Of a stretch of 64,000 nt of DNA, positions 1 to 12,400 are shown piece after piece. Under the pieces are notes generated by a model that saw nothing but the letters and a program-made list of their open reading frames with translations, was not told the DNA's origin and searched no databases. The position numbers and the translations under genes are program-made. The DNA lies in the NCBI GenBank assembly GCA_036924285.1, contig JAYKYS010000014.1, positions 5,518,001 to 5,582,000 of the forward strand, in the 5' to 3' direction. The DNA is from Asterella californica. Taxonomy: Eukaryota > Streptophyta > Marchantiopsida > Marchantiales > Aytoniaceae. Position 1 is the stretch's first letter, and the number at the start of each line of letters is the position of its first letter.

Positions 1-572
1 AGACAAAAAAAAGCTGGAATTATTTGATTAATTATAATTCTTAAATTGCTATCTTCTTGGAATTGAAACAACTGATAAGTTTAGCATAGGGGTTGTTGAG
101 GGTACGATTTTCTTGCAAAGCAATGAAGTTAAGTACCAACATAATCTCTTATGTCAACCATTCTGGTTCTATAGCTTCATAAAGAGCAAGATATCTAAAT
201 ATGGTGAACTAATGTTGCAAGCACATCTATGACCAACGGAGAAGAAGAAAAAGATGATGAGTTCTCAAAGAAGAATCATCCAACAAGCAAGATGATCAGA
301 ATTGTCACAAGTATGACAAACAGAGAAACCAAAGAAGATGGTGATGAAAGAACATCTTCCAAGGAAAAGTATTCCACGGACAAGAGTACTACAACTCCAA
401 AAAACATTAGAAGCTTGAATTCAGCAAACAACAATGTTAACAGACTTGATGATGGTGATTTAGAGTACTAAAATACGAGAACATGGAATATAAAGTAATA
501 TAAAGCATTAATGAAACTCTTGTGACTCGACACACAGATCGGCAATAAATTATCGAGAAGTCTGTTTCAATT

Positions 573-911
573 GTGCTAAGAACAGATGTGAAATATTTTT
601 GTAGTCATATAACATTTCTCTTTGTTGATTTGTGTGGTACATCCAAGAAAGAAAGAACTGATGGAGAAATTTGCAAGAATCAAAATTTTGTTACCCTATC
701 AGCTCAATGTTTGGAAGATCGTGACTTCTCAATTGTGCATGTGTTGAAGAACAACCATGAGATCACATGTAAGGCCATCATTTTTCCACCACTTGCTTAC
801 TTCGATCTGTGGAGCGCTGCTGCTAAAGATTTGACAGTTTCAAATGAAATCATGTCTTCAATTTCTGTGGCTTTCAAGGAATATTGGATTGTGAATGAAC
901 TACTCATCTGA
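573..911 (+). pseudogene. Unrecognised ORF fragment inside copy A
   Basis: This is a 112-codon open frame that starts at GTG with no ATG near the start, so it is probably a fragment of something longer. The paralogous frame at 2791-3111 in copy B is about four-fifths identical and in the same register. Both share a Cys-Gly-Thr-Ser-Lys-Lys-Glu-Arg block and a Ala-Gln-Cys-Leu-Glu-Asp block. I do not recognise the family. Because the DNA itself is duplicated, the shared frame alone does not prove selection on the protein. Confidence 0.25.
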
Positions 912-1344
912 ATTTGACATGCAAGCAAGTACTAGATGTAGAAATAACAATCATAAAACATTCGTTGATAAATCATAGCTTTTCACATATGAACATGAGA
1001 GTACATGAGAAGCATGGATATACGAATCAGATCTCTGAAGTAGGAGTACCGGTCCCATCGAGGAGTTTGTACAATAAGTAATATTCAAAATTCAAACCAA
1101 GGGAACTTGTAGCTAGCATTGAAATTTATCTGAAAATGCAACAACATATCGTCTGTATTATCATAGTGATCAAGTAAGTTAATTCAGTTTCTAGGATTTG
1201 TTTTCTATTCATCTACTTTACAACAACGTATGCTTGTTAGTTCGAATAAGGAGATATAGAATAACTCAGATATTTCTTAGTGTTGAATTGTCTTTTTCCA
1301 CATTTTTATTCTTTCCATGGATACTTGTATCATATATATATCAT

Positions 1345-1432
1345 GTATATATACCAAATATAGATGTCTCATATGTTTTAGCATACAATCTTCTAAGAGA
1401 AAGGTCGTGGATTCAATCCCTTGCGATTACGA
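1345..1432 (+). repeat. tRNA-like (SINE-like) tail of copy A
   Basis: A degenerate A-box-like stretch (atgttttagcata) is followed about 35 bases later by a B-box-like GTGGATTCAATCCC. The counterpart in copy B is better preserved. The layout suggests a tRNA-derived SINE head or a tRNA pseudogene. It is not a functional tRNA, as no acceptor stem can be drawn. Confidence 0.3.
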
Positions 1433-1435
1433 TTG

Positions 1436-2278
1436 GAGAGCTAGTTTTAATATTTAGACAGTAAAAAGAGCTAGAAATTACATAAAAATTTAGTATTCTT
1501 ATCAAAGTTAGTATTAAGATATGCATTATAAGTATTCTCTACTGTTTCAATTCACGAATCTAAAACTGAGGAGTTATATCAAAAACACTCATCGAGATTC
1601 ACGTTCGAGAAAAATATTATAGACCTTTACTTCAGAGTATGGTGTTGAAACTCCAACAATGATTGCCACTCTCTGAGGATGAAAAAAATAAACCATAAAG
1701 CATTCATGATTAGAACCAAACACGAAATCTTTACAAAAAATGAAAAGAAGTCTATTGGGATTGAAATGATCGTTGTGAACCCTTTTACAATGACGTCAAG
1801 TCTCAGTAAAACTTGAATATGGGTGATTGCACTCAAAGTAAACGACTCCTTCATTTGCAAGCTCTACAACATCATATGACGTAAATTGAGATAAACTATA
1901 TCTTGATGAGATTAAACTTTATATATGACAAGATTTAAATTATTGATGTAAATATGATATGATGGTGAGGAAAAAAGTTTCAAGTAGTTTCTTCTTTTTT
2001 CTAATGTAGTACCTTCTATGTTAATGTTTATGATAATAATTTTTTGTTTCCAGTTACATTTATCTTAAAATATGTGATATCAATTGTTCAAACAATCATC
2101 ATAATAATAATCATCACTTTTTTGTAAGAGAGGAGCATGTTGTGGAAGTTAAAGAACTAATTGAGGAAACTCGAGAAGCGTGTTGGAGGATGCTTCCACG
2201 GACTGATACACTTCATGTGTACTAGATCCCATGGATTTCATAGATGCAAAACTTCACAACGGTACAAGTCGCGATCTT
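1436..2278. other. Spacer between the two duplicate copies, no gene seen
   Basis: This is AT-rich sequence separating the duplicated units. It has short open frames but no recognisable domain. I see no inverted repeats or RNA gene. Confidence 0.5.
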
Positions 2279-2790
2279 CTTGAAACTGGAACAACTAATA
2301 AGTTTAGCATAGGGGTTGTTGAGGGTACGATTTTCTTGCAAAGCAATGAAGTTAAGTACCAACAGAATCTCCCATGTCAATCGTTCTAGTTCTGTAGCTT
2401 CATAAAGAGCAAGATATCTAGATCTGGTGGAGCTAATGTTACAAGCACATTTATAACAACGGAGAAGTAGGAAAAGATGATTAGAATTGTCACATGTATG
2501 GCCAACAGAGAAACCAAAGAAGATGGTGATGAGTGAACATCTTCCAAGGAAAAGCATTCTATGGGCAAGAGTATCATAACTCTAAAAAATGTTAGAAGCT
2601 TGAAGTCAACAAACATCATAGTTGACAGACTTGATGATGGTGACTCAGAATACTCAAATACGAGAACATGGAATATAAAAAATTGAATATAAAGTAATAT
2701 AAAGCATTGACTTTTGTAGAGAAATATGACGGAACTCTTGTGACTCGACACGCAGATTGGTAATAAATTATCGAGAAGTTCGTTTCAATT

Positions 2791-3111
2791 GTGATAGGAA
2801 GAGATAAAGATGTGAAATTTGTTTGTGGTCATATAACATTTCTCTTTGTTGATTTGTGTGGTACATCCAAGAAAGAAAGAACTGATGGAGAAATTTGCAA
2901 GAATCAAGATTCTGTTATCATATCAGCTCAATGTTTGGAAGATCGTGACTTCTCGATCGTGCATGTGTTGAAGAACAACCACGAGATCATATGTAAGGTC
3001 GCCATTTTTCCACCATTTACTTACTTCGGTCTATGTAGCGTTGCTGCTAGATATTTGACAATTTCAAATAGAATCATGTATTCAATTTATATGGCTTTCA
3101 AGGAATATTAG
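2791..3111 (+). pseudogene. Unrecognised ORF fragment inside copy B
   Basis: A 106-codon open frame beginning at GTG, aligned with 573-911 but ending earlier at a TAG after a Phe-Lys-Glu-Tyr stretch, where copy A continues for several more codons. It has no membrane segment or signal peptide that I can see and no known motif. It is listed because the same frame is open in two diverged copies. Confidence 0.25.
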
Positions 3112-3567
3112 ATTATGAATAAACTACCTATATCTGAATTTGCCATGCAAACTAGTACTAGATGTAGAAATAACAATCGTAAAACATTTCATGATAAATC
3201 ATAGTTTTTTCACATATGAACATGAGAGTACATGATAGGCAAAAGATATACGAATCAGATCTCTGAAGTAAGAGTATCGGTCACATCGAGGAGTTTGTAC
3301 AATAATTAATCCAAAATTCAAACCAATGGAACTTGTAACTAGCATTGAAAGCTATCTAAAAATGCAGCAACACACTATCCATATTACCGTAATGATCGAG
3401 TAAGTTAATTCAGTTTCTATGATCTTTTTTCTATTCATCTACTTTACAGCGACGTATGCTTGTCAGTTTGAATAAGGAGGGAGAGAATAACTCAAGTATT
3501 TCTTAGTGTTGAATTATCTCTTTACAATTTCCATGCGTACATGTATCATATATATATCATGTACATA

Positions 3568-3648
3568 TACCAAAGATCGATGTCCGAGATGGTTTAGCTT
3601 ACAATCCTATAAGAGAAAGGTTGTGGATTCAATCCTTTGCGGGTACGA
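3568..3648 (+). repeat. tRNA-like (SINE-like) tail of copy B
   Basis: The stretch gatgtccgagatggtttag resembles the A-box region of a leucine or serine tRNA (consensus TGGCCGAGTGG). A B-box-like GTGGATTCAATCC follows about 40 bases later. It sits at the end of the duplicated unit in both copies, as the Pol III head of a SINE would. The stems are too damaged for a functional tRNA. Confidence 0.35.
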
Positions 3649-3699
3649 TTGGTGGTGCGTGCGCTCCAAATTATTAACGAAGCTTCTGGTCTGAATCTT

Positions 3700-4800
3700 G
3701 CTGTGATGGACCGCGAAGACCCCAAAGGACAAATAATAACATTTACTATTTATATGGATTTACAAATCTTGAAGACTCATTTTGGTTAATGGATTTTTAA
3801 TTTTAAAGTTTTTAAAATCATAAAAATATGAATAAAATAATTAGTGAATCCATCATAAAATAATTTTTTAAAATAAATAATAGAGAAATTTGGTATGATT
3901 TGATTATTTTGTAAAATCTATAGAAAATTTGTTTCAACGTAATGGATCAACATTCATAAGAAAAAAATGTCCAAAATCTTTACCAACATATATATCTTAT
4001 CATATATATAGTAATATAAATATCTTATATTTACAAAGTATAAATGCATAATAATAAAATATTACAGTACCAACGCATATTATATGCGGTGAACGTCATG
4101 ACATAAGAAAATAAATCTCTATCACCATAAATATGACCACTAAGCTTTGAGAAAATAAACTATTACAAAAAAAGTTTGTTTCAAAGTTTGATACTAAACA
4201 AACATTATATATATTGATATCTAGATCTATATGAAAAATATTGCAATAATCTTTTGTTAGAACATGCATGTGTGATTGAAATACAATTTTATGTTTTTCT
4301 TTAAGTTCTTAATATCCATCATTAGCAAAATAATATAAATGAAGAATGGCAATAAATATATAAAATAATAAATGTGATTCTTCTAAAATTAATCAACTGT
4401 TTATTTTCAATGACCGGTAATATTTCAAGTAGCACAATTGTTGCTCAATAGAACATACGATATGATAATATTATCCAAATAACAAAATACATTTCTTTGA
4501 TATCCAATCCAAGAAATGTACTCCTATACTCAATTGTATAGCGGATAGATCGTACACATAATTTCACTAATAAATACTAATCAATCATTTATGTTTTACA
4601 ACATATTTGATACCATAAAGAGAAATGATGTGGTTATGCACAAAATTGTGATAGCTCTCAACAAGCTTTCCTTGTTTTCTTTTTGCAAGTATACTCAACT
4701 ATTTGGAGTCAATTGATTATACTCCGTTGACACAATGAACACTATAATAAGTTGGAGGTATATCACATCATTATACTTATTTTTAATTTTTAATTCCTTT
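3700..4800. other. AT-rich DNA, no gene seen
   Basis: Very AT-rich sequence with many stops in all frames. It lies just past the downstream end of the minus-strand gypsy remnant, so it may include that element's decayed LTR, but I cannot show a second LTR copy. Confidence 0.4.
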
Positions 4801-5560
4801 TTTAAGAATTAAAAATATATGGAGAATTTAAAAAATATATGAGAGTTAAACTCCCGTCCGAACCAAATATGATCAAAGTAGTTGGTTCGGACTGGAGTAA
4901 GACTCTCGAGTAGATCAATTTTCTTCACAAGATGTTTCACAACAAAATGATCCACATTAAAAAGAAAGTCATTAACTAATAAATAATGACGAAAATTCTT
5001 ACAACAGAAGACCATTCTCAAACATTTGTGAAAGTACAACTCCAATAGCAAAAGCAGAGACATTGACGTACACGTGTAACTTCTCTTCACAATCAGACGA
5101 TCATAGACAACCTAGTCATTGCTCATGTTTTATGACAACTAGGTTGTCTTTTAGTGTCTCAAAACGTTTATGTTGTTTCTTTGTCCAGATGTATTCAACA
5201 TCTTTTCCAACAACTATTTCAGAGGAGCTTTCAGTGCGGCGTAGCTCTCTACAAAACGTCTAAAGTACTCTGCGTTATCTAAGAAATCTCTCAACTACCT
5301 CAGATTCTACAGAGGTTCAAGGACATAACAACAATTACCTTGTCCTTGTCAATTCTCAGGCTCAACATTCTTTAAGTTTTGATCTAAACCTGATTAGATC
5401 AATCTCAAAAAGTATACATCTCATAACGTCTAGGGTATTAAACGATACTCCCAACACACTTAAGGATCAAATCGCCTTTGATGTTTTTATGCGATAAGAT
5501 TCTCGAACAATTGTTTAACTCGCCATTGTACACCTTATGTTAATAATGGGTACATTCGAT
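4800..5560 (-). pseudogene. Ty3/gypsy pol remnant (RT end and RNase H)
   Basis: On the minus strand, 5330 to 5110 reads as the end of a gypsy reverse transcriptase, with the usual order of Leu-Arg-Gln-Leu, Tyr-Phe-Arg-Arg-Phe, Ala-Pro-Leu and Trp-Thr. From 5090 to 4850 it continues as the RNase H part, where Phe-Arg-His-Tyr-Leu-Leu is followed by Phe-Asn-Val-Asp-His, the family's typical pair. A weaker match upstream (5560-5400) has Ser-His-Lys followed by a Gly-Asp-Leu stretch. Several frameshifts and stops are present. No LTR, target duplication, integrase or gag was found, so this is a fragment. Confidence 0.6.
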
Positions 5561-6719
5561 ATGGATTTGATCTATAATGTTTATATATGTGTTACAAAAC
5601 AATTCAACTTTTATAAAATAGAACTTGCACGGTAAAACTGTATCTTCAAAACTCGAACTTGCTTAACATCCATTTGCCTTTTCTGTCAATCAAAGCACAC
5701 GTCATCTATGAACTTATAATTTTTTTGACAAGTCGTAATAGACATGGCAAGACTTCAAGTTTATGTATTAGGTTTGAACACTCGAGAGTATGCAGAAGTC
5801 TAGAATGTAAGCATGTGTACGTCTTCAAATGTTACAACTAAGAACTAATGTTAAGCCAAATACATCTACAAACAACATATCACCATATAGTCAAGTACTC
5901 GCAACCTGATGGCATGAAAGTCTTATGTGAGTAGAATACATCCTACCGAAGATCATAATGATATCGAATCATACTACTAATGATATGAGTAGTTCGATGA
6001 TGAATAAAGTACGTTCAACTCTTGTTAGCCAAGAGCTGAGTAAGATAAAATTCATGTGAAGTTTTTGATCAAGCATTCTATGATCTTTAAAGTATTTTTT
6101 CATGTCTATGCAAGCTATATTTTTTAACATGGGTTCATTTTATGTCTGTGTAAGAGACATAAAGAGAACGTCAGATTTTTTAACATAGATTACAAGAGAA
6201 TGTCAGATTGAAGACCTTTCCGATAAGCTATCTTGAGAACTTATACATCTCTATTGTTAAAACTCCGAAAAATAAAGCTTTTTGATTGTATCTTCGCTTC
6301 TTTTTATTATCAGCGGAAGTATATAAAAGTATATATCGTGACTCGAGTTGACCTTTGACTTTTACGAAAGTTCAACTCCGTGCTTTTCGTATAGTTTGTC
6401 ATGCATAGTCGCCCTCTACAGTACCCCGCATTTGTACCTTCTGAAGCGCTAGAATCCGGTCTACACTTATGGTTTCTTGCCTGCTCTCTCCGTGTTTCCA
6501 GCCATGGGCTTACAAATAACGACTATAGAAAATTTTAATTATTTATATCTACTTGGTATATATATTTTATTTAACACTTAAATACTCTGATAACAAAAGG
6601 AGAACACAAGTTCCCAAAAGTCAAGTTTGCATGAATATTTTTTGTCTACTTTGTGAATCTTGACTGACTCGTTCATCTTTTAACATCAAAAGCCGGTCGT
6701 GTTTGTCAATTTCAGCTTC
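5561..6719. other. Intergenic DNA downstream of the helicase gene
   Basis: No coding region recognised. The last few hundred bases before 6720 are downstream of the RECQ stop codon on the minus strand and should contain its 3' UTR and polyadenylation site. I see no canonical AATAAA close to the stop. Confidence 0.4.
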
Positions 6720-9418
6720 TTAAGAATTCTGGAGGACTCGAGTGGCGGAATGCTGCCTGAGTATCTCTGCAGTGGCAATTTCTTTTATTACTCCGAAGTC
6801 TACTCCTTCGTATTTTCCCCTGGGGCATAACAGTCGCAGATAGAAAAACAAATCAGTTTCGAACACGTAATAGGACGAGATTCATAGCGACATCAGTGCG
6901 TCTTGGCGAGTCTTCTAGCGACATCACGTGACTCAGTATGCTATACTACCATAATACCACAGGACGGCTTTAAAGGGTGAGAAAAACGACATCTATACAG
7001 CCAGAGAACACTTCATCGTTTGACTTTGATCGTGCTGATTAGATCCATGGAAGTCACGTAAACCACAGAAAACGAAGTGGTCAACGAAGTGTCTTTGTCC
7101 CACACACAACAACGTTATTATGCTGATGCATTAAGATCCGGGGTCCCGCTTCTTCACTAACGAAGCTTTGAAAGCACTAAGAGATCTACTCACGGAAGCA
7201 GTAAACATACAGAGCCGAGCACATAACAGCACATATCATACCATGAGTGATTCTTAGACCAATCCGAGTAAGGAAATGCTGGACTCCATACGCCGTAGAA
7301 TATCCGGGCGACGGCTCTCCCTGTCAGGCTGACATGCTTGTTCGATCTAATAAAGTCCTGCAATGTAGAAACATTGACTCAGATGGGGTCTCATTCTCGG
7401 GTTCGTCTACATCTTAGAAATGATTCTACGTGATTTGAAGCCTCAATACACAAAATTCCAACTGAGCTGAATCAGAAGGCTTGGTCACGTCGAATTACCT
7501 TGATGTCCGCCCGGAGAAAATTTCTGCATCAGGGACAAAGTCTTAGTCTTCAATCTAACTATTAGCAAAGGTAATGCAGTCAACTAATTACGATCGTTCC
7601 GGACTTACGTCACCAAGCAGGTTTAAGGGATCACCAATTTTGATCATGATAAAACCCCTTTTATAGGTTGTGACAGAAAACACGTGTGACACTGGCTTGA
7701 ATAGACACTGGGAGCTACATAGAGACTCACAGTATTCCAAGCATGGACGAGGTAGGGAGTTAGTTCGTACCTGCTGGGTTCGATGATGCTTGGCAACTGT
7801 TGAGAAGGGAGCGAGTCTTCGTCCTCCTCAAAGTAATGCTTAATGCTAGCTTGAAACGACGCTTGCTCAGAAGATGATGAAGTGCTCGCCTTCGATACTT
7901 CTTCGTTTCTACTACAGACAACGGAAAGTGCTGCTGTGTACATGGAATCAACCTTTCTCACCTGTAGATCGAGCACGAAGTGAATCGTGGTTCATGATAA
8001 AATTATTAAACTGAACACAATATCTTCACCTCAACTGAAAGATTCGAAACTTAGTCCATGACTACGCAAAGAGAACTCCCGAGAAAATGAGGATCCGTAA
8101 GAAGACCAACACAAACTAACATTTTACCTTGCTAGTTTCGACCTCGTTAAGGCGTTTAGTCATGGCGGAAGTAAGGAGGCAAATATCTTCAGGAAATCTT
8201 GAGACCGTGAAGCAGAACGCAGGGTCACCATAATCACACGCGATTTCTCCGGCAAGCTGCAGAATTTCCAATTATGAGCACGCTACATCCGCACCGAGGT
8301 TTGACTAGCTGGGTGCAATACTCTTTTAACAAAAACCGTAAGCTAGCACTTGGTAAGAGTAGTTCTGCTGCTTAGGAGTCTTGTCGGAATCCATATTCTT
8401 CGAAGCTTCTGAGTCCATCAGCCACATGGCCGGTAACTGAGCTAAGTACAACTTCCACATTATAAAGGAGTATTCAGCTTCTTTTTGTATCATTACTAAA
8501 AGAAAATTCGCCTCATTAAAAGTTTTCTTAGGTCACCTGAAGTCGACGAAGCTCGCACTGCATATCAAACATCGATTGTTTTAGATGAACTGCCAGGGAC
8601 AGCATGCCGAAAACGTATCTTCCTTGCCTCTCCTGACTCCTGTTGTTTAAGTATACAAGCATTCAGTTTAGTGACGAAAGCGACCTGTCCGTTAGCAACA
8701 TGCAAATAAATCCACCGAGAAAGATGCCATAAAAGTGCATCTGTCCGGCAAAACAAGTCCTCTCCACTGAACCCAAGGTCCTCGGCAGGAAAAACATGTT
8801 TCAGGCGTCATGAATTATCTGAATTGGAGTCAATGAGGCTAACAACACATGAGGAACCTTAAATCAGGGTAGATCTTTTTACACTTACTTCTTAAGGATC
8901 GCAGCGACTAGACTGCTAGTTTCCGCTAGTGACGCTGGCGAGCTTCGGTAGAAGCTCAAACTGCATGTTACATTCAACTTCGACACACATTTCACGTACT
9001 GTACATCTCCGACTTCTAGATAAGACAGAATTGTCTCAAGGACCTGCCAACACGAGACGTGAGTCTTTAAGCAGCTGAAGTAAAAGACAATGACGACTTG
9101 AGAGTTACAGTCGCCCAGTTACTGTGATACTTGTCTATTTCCACGAGTAGCGAAGGAACTGGTACAAATGACAGATGCAGGATACGTGTCAGGAACCTTC
9201 ACTATCTGCGCACTGAAGACCCCCTTGCCATATTCAATATGACGATGTTTACCGCCATTATTCGAATATTCAGAAATCGTACCTCCTCTTTCATGTCGAA
9301 CTCCTTCACGGCTGTCTCGACTACAATAGAAGATGGATTAACCAATTCTGAAGATTCCTGTTTACCATGAAATATTCGAGCCAAAACCTTGCCGACGGCA
9401 TATTCATCCACTCCTTCA
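6720..9418 (-). other. RECQ exons 14-22: C-terminal region
   Basis: Residues 1163-1480 follow Arabidopsis RECQ5 closely in order: Glu-Gly-Val-Asp-Glu-Tyr-Ala-Val-Gly-Lys, Phe-Asp-Met-Lys-Glu-Glu, a Val-Ala-Ala-Ile-Leu-Lys stretch, Gly-Glu-Ile...Ala-Phe-Cys-Phe, Val-Arg-Lys-Val-Asp, Phe-Leu-Arg-Ala-Asp-Ile-Lys, and the end block Arg-Ala-Val-Ala-Arg-Ile-Phe...Ser-Pro-Ala-Phe-Pro...Trp-Gly-Lys-Tyr. The same end block closes human RECQL4. There is no HRDC domain. Two exons are tiny, 21 bases (8537-8557) and 25 bases (7499-7523). Confidence 0.8.
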
Positions 9419-12400
9419 CTGCGGGATGGTCGAATCAAATGTGAGTTTTAACTGTCCCAGAAAATTCGCAATGAAGCCATCTATACTGAAAGAATGTACG
9501 ATCAAACACGCAACATACAGACTGAAGCTCGGGGCATAGTAAGAACGTACATCGCCCATAAGCGTTTTACTTTCGAAAATTTGAGAAGAAGGGCTCTTGT
9601 AGTACAGAGTGCGTGCAACCATACATGCACGCAGTTATTACAGACCACGTGATACAGACCTGTGTGCAAGACTCCGGAGCTTCAAGTAGTCGTTATCATC
9701 TAGAAAGAGGTGGCAAAAGGCAGGTTTCCCGTCACGACCAGCACGGCCTGTCTCCTGCATTGTAAGAGCCAGATTATGGATTTGTTATCACCAAACATGA
9801 TTATCTCATTTACAACCGATGCAGCGCAGCCTCAGCGTCAGTCTTCTGATCCTGTGTTTCTGAGACAATCGCTATTTCATACTACAGATGTATACCATTA
9901 CTCCAATCAGATTTTAGGATGCAAAGTTACTTAGAAGGAAGGCTGCAACAACTCAGTCAAAAGTGTAATCAGCACATTTCCCTAGGGAAGGATAGTCTGA
10001 GAACTATTTTACCTGGACGTAATGTTCAAAACTGCGGGGCATGTTGTAGTGAATGACCTGTACCATTGTTTTCACGTCAAATGATCAGAGCATACACGAC
10101 GCAATCAGAAAGAACAGGAAACCTGCGACTTGCCCGCCTAGTCTAACAACTGCAAATTTCAGATAGAGCTCTGTGCCTCACCGCTCCAACGTCACTTTTA
10201 TCAAGGCCCATCCCGAAAGCAACGGTCGCCACTACCTGCAGAGCCAGTCAGTGAACTATCAGTGAGTTTATCTGTGCAGCAAGGAGCATAGAAGCTGTGC
10301 TGGTCTAATGTCATGATTCCTGTGCTATAGGCCTTCCGAGTTGTAAAACCACAACTGCAAAGACTTACCACTCTCAACTTGTTGCTGCAGAAGTGGTCCA
10401 AGATGCGGCTGCGTTCCTGGCTTGTCTTCTTCGCATGATAGCTCTGGGGGACGACGCAATCGGCTAATAAGAGGCAATGACAACGCGGTAATGAAACCAC
10501 AACATAAAAGAAAAAGACAAGAATGCACCTTTGCTTGAATTCCGCTTTGTTGCAAGAAGTCACCAATGTTGTCGGCTTCCACCTGTTCAATGTCCGCGGT
10601 TTCGACTATAGTCATGACTCACAAGCTTCCATTACACAAGCTTCCATACAGCATTCTATGGTCTACTGAGCACAATGAAAATGTAGGAGAGGTTACTTGG
10701 GAGAGTTCGCATCAACTGCTGTTGCCAGATGTTTGGCGTAGGAGCCGGCAGATAATTGTGGTAGGCTTTCAAGATTCGGAGAATTTTGAACCAACAGATT
10801 CATCTTTTAATCGAAGCAAGCAAAGTGCCAAGAATTTCTACGAATGTTTCAGGGGCGCAAGTACAAGAGACCTAGTATAATTGTGTTTCGGAAATTGCCA
10901 GGGTTTTGCACTTATACCTGAAATGTGCAGTAGATGATAATACTTCGAGCTTCAGAATACGGACTTTCTTGCAGCATCTTGAGGAGAGCCCTCAGCCTGA
11001 GGGAACAGAGAGCAAGACCACATGAGGTTCATGATTTATGGTAATCATGAGCTATCTACTTATCTTGGAACATTCTGACACTAAAGGCCCCAGGAATGAG
11101 GCGTTCTCATTATCCTCTAAGCAATTCATAGGAGGTTGTCCAACTCATGTACGAGAACTGACTTTAAACTTAACAATGCATGTTAGAGAACTGGCTTGGA
11201 TATACTAGCCTGTTCGGTTCCTTGGAGACTGTGAGTACCAGGTTATCTCGCACGTGTGAAGTTTGAACTAAACCCGTATGCGGTATGTGTAAAGCTTCCA
11301 TTATTGAGAGTTCTGCCCTCTTAGTGGCCGTAGCAGTCATTGCAATAATACAAGGAACTTTCATTTGCTGAAGGAGAACATTTCCCAGTCTAAAATACGA
11401 CGGTCGGAAGTTATGAGACCTGCAAGAACCAGAATAGATCAGTCACTGAAGACGCAACTATGATTGCAGCTACGACGTAGCTGCAATCATGGTCTCATCA
11501 GATTACACCAATCCGATATTAAAGAAACAGCTCAAGAAATCGCGTATAATAAACGCCATATCCCTAGGTACTCTACTAACTTGGAAACCAAGGAGTACTG
11601 CCTGCATATACTACAAAGCTGCACAAGCTATAAGATTAGTGCTAGCTCAGATGTGAACTGACCATTCAGATAAACAATGTGCTTCATCGATGACTGCTAA
11701 ATTTATCTTCGGTATTTCAGCAAGTACGCGTTGAAAGCTTTCCCCACAAAGTCGTTCAGGGGATATAAAAAGAACCTGCAACCGAATCATACCAAAAGAG
11801 CGTTTTAGTGTTGTGGACCTGCAAACTTAACGAATTTACGGTTCGGTCAGGTCTTTGAGAAAGCTGAAGCAAGACAAACCGCTTCATGTATCGAACATAT
11901 AGCCAATCATATACACGCTGCAGACAGAGCTCAAAGGCATTCAGTAGCATGGTTGACAAACATCCCTCGGCGACGCACCTTGATTAGACCTGCTCGAAGA
12001 CGAGAAATTGTGCTGCTGCTTTCCTGAGGTGTCTGGCATAGATGAGGGTAATTAAATCATCAGAAAGATACTTACCAACTTAAGCTGGAATCTTAGCAAA
12101 AACGGTTATCAAGATATGCTCAGTTCTGTTCCTCTATGCGAAATTAGCTTACTATAGTTCGTTACGAGAAGATACGCAATCTTTCTATTTACTGAAACTC
12201 GAATAGCGCCGAAGCAGTATCTTCGAGATCTGAAGAGGCTACCATATCTGGTCAGTCTACGTGTCAGAACACAGCCACGCGAAACACAAGAGGAGAAATA
12301 GTTTATGGCGGAACGTGCATTTTCTCCATTCCTAGTCAAGCTCCATTGATCAGTTCCAGAGAGAAAATTATGCAACAAAACTGGCCCTTACCTGAGCACT

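Larger units (their letters stand above)
58..1435. repeat. Copy A of a diverged 1.4-kb direct duplication
   Basis: The stretch from about 58 to 1435 aligns, base for base with scattered differences and small indels, to 2279-3655. The shared blocks start near 84 and 2304, include the ORF pair 573-911 and 2791-3111, and run to a tRNA-like tail. I see no inverted ends or target duplication. The unit could be part of an old retroelement or a segmental duplication. Confidence 0.7.
2279..3655. repeat. Copy B of the 1.4-kb direct duplication
   Basis: This is the partner of 58-1435, offset by roughly 2.22 kb. Similarity stops shortly after the tRNA-like tail near 3655, where copy B continues into unrelated AT-rich DNA. 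The divergence is mostly substitutions, so the duplication is old. Confidence 0.7.

Noticed and set aside
7610..7680. Extra helicase exon ending at a GTAAGT near 7608
   Set aside because: Including it breaks the phase; joining 7771 directly to the 25-nt exon restores both frame and alignment.
8565..8756. 63-codon minus ORF read as a single helicase exon
   Set aside because: Its first half is exon 16, but the part after 8685 lies in the intron. Only the GT at 8684 and the 21-nt exon that follows fit the phase and the length of Arabidopsis RECQ5.
8790..8818. In-frame TGA that would make the helicase a pseudogene
   Set aside because: The stop belongs to the intron if the acceptor at 8767 is used, which fits the phase of exon 15. 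With it the whole frame is open.
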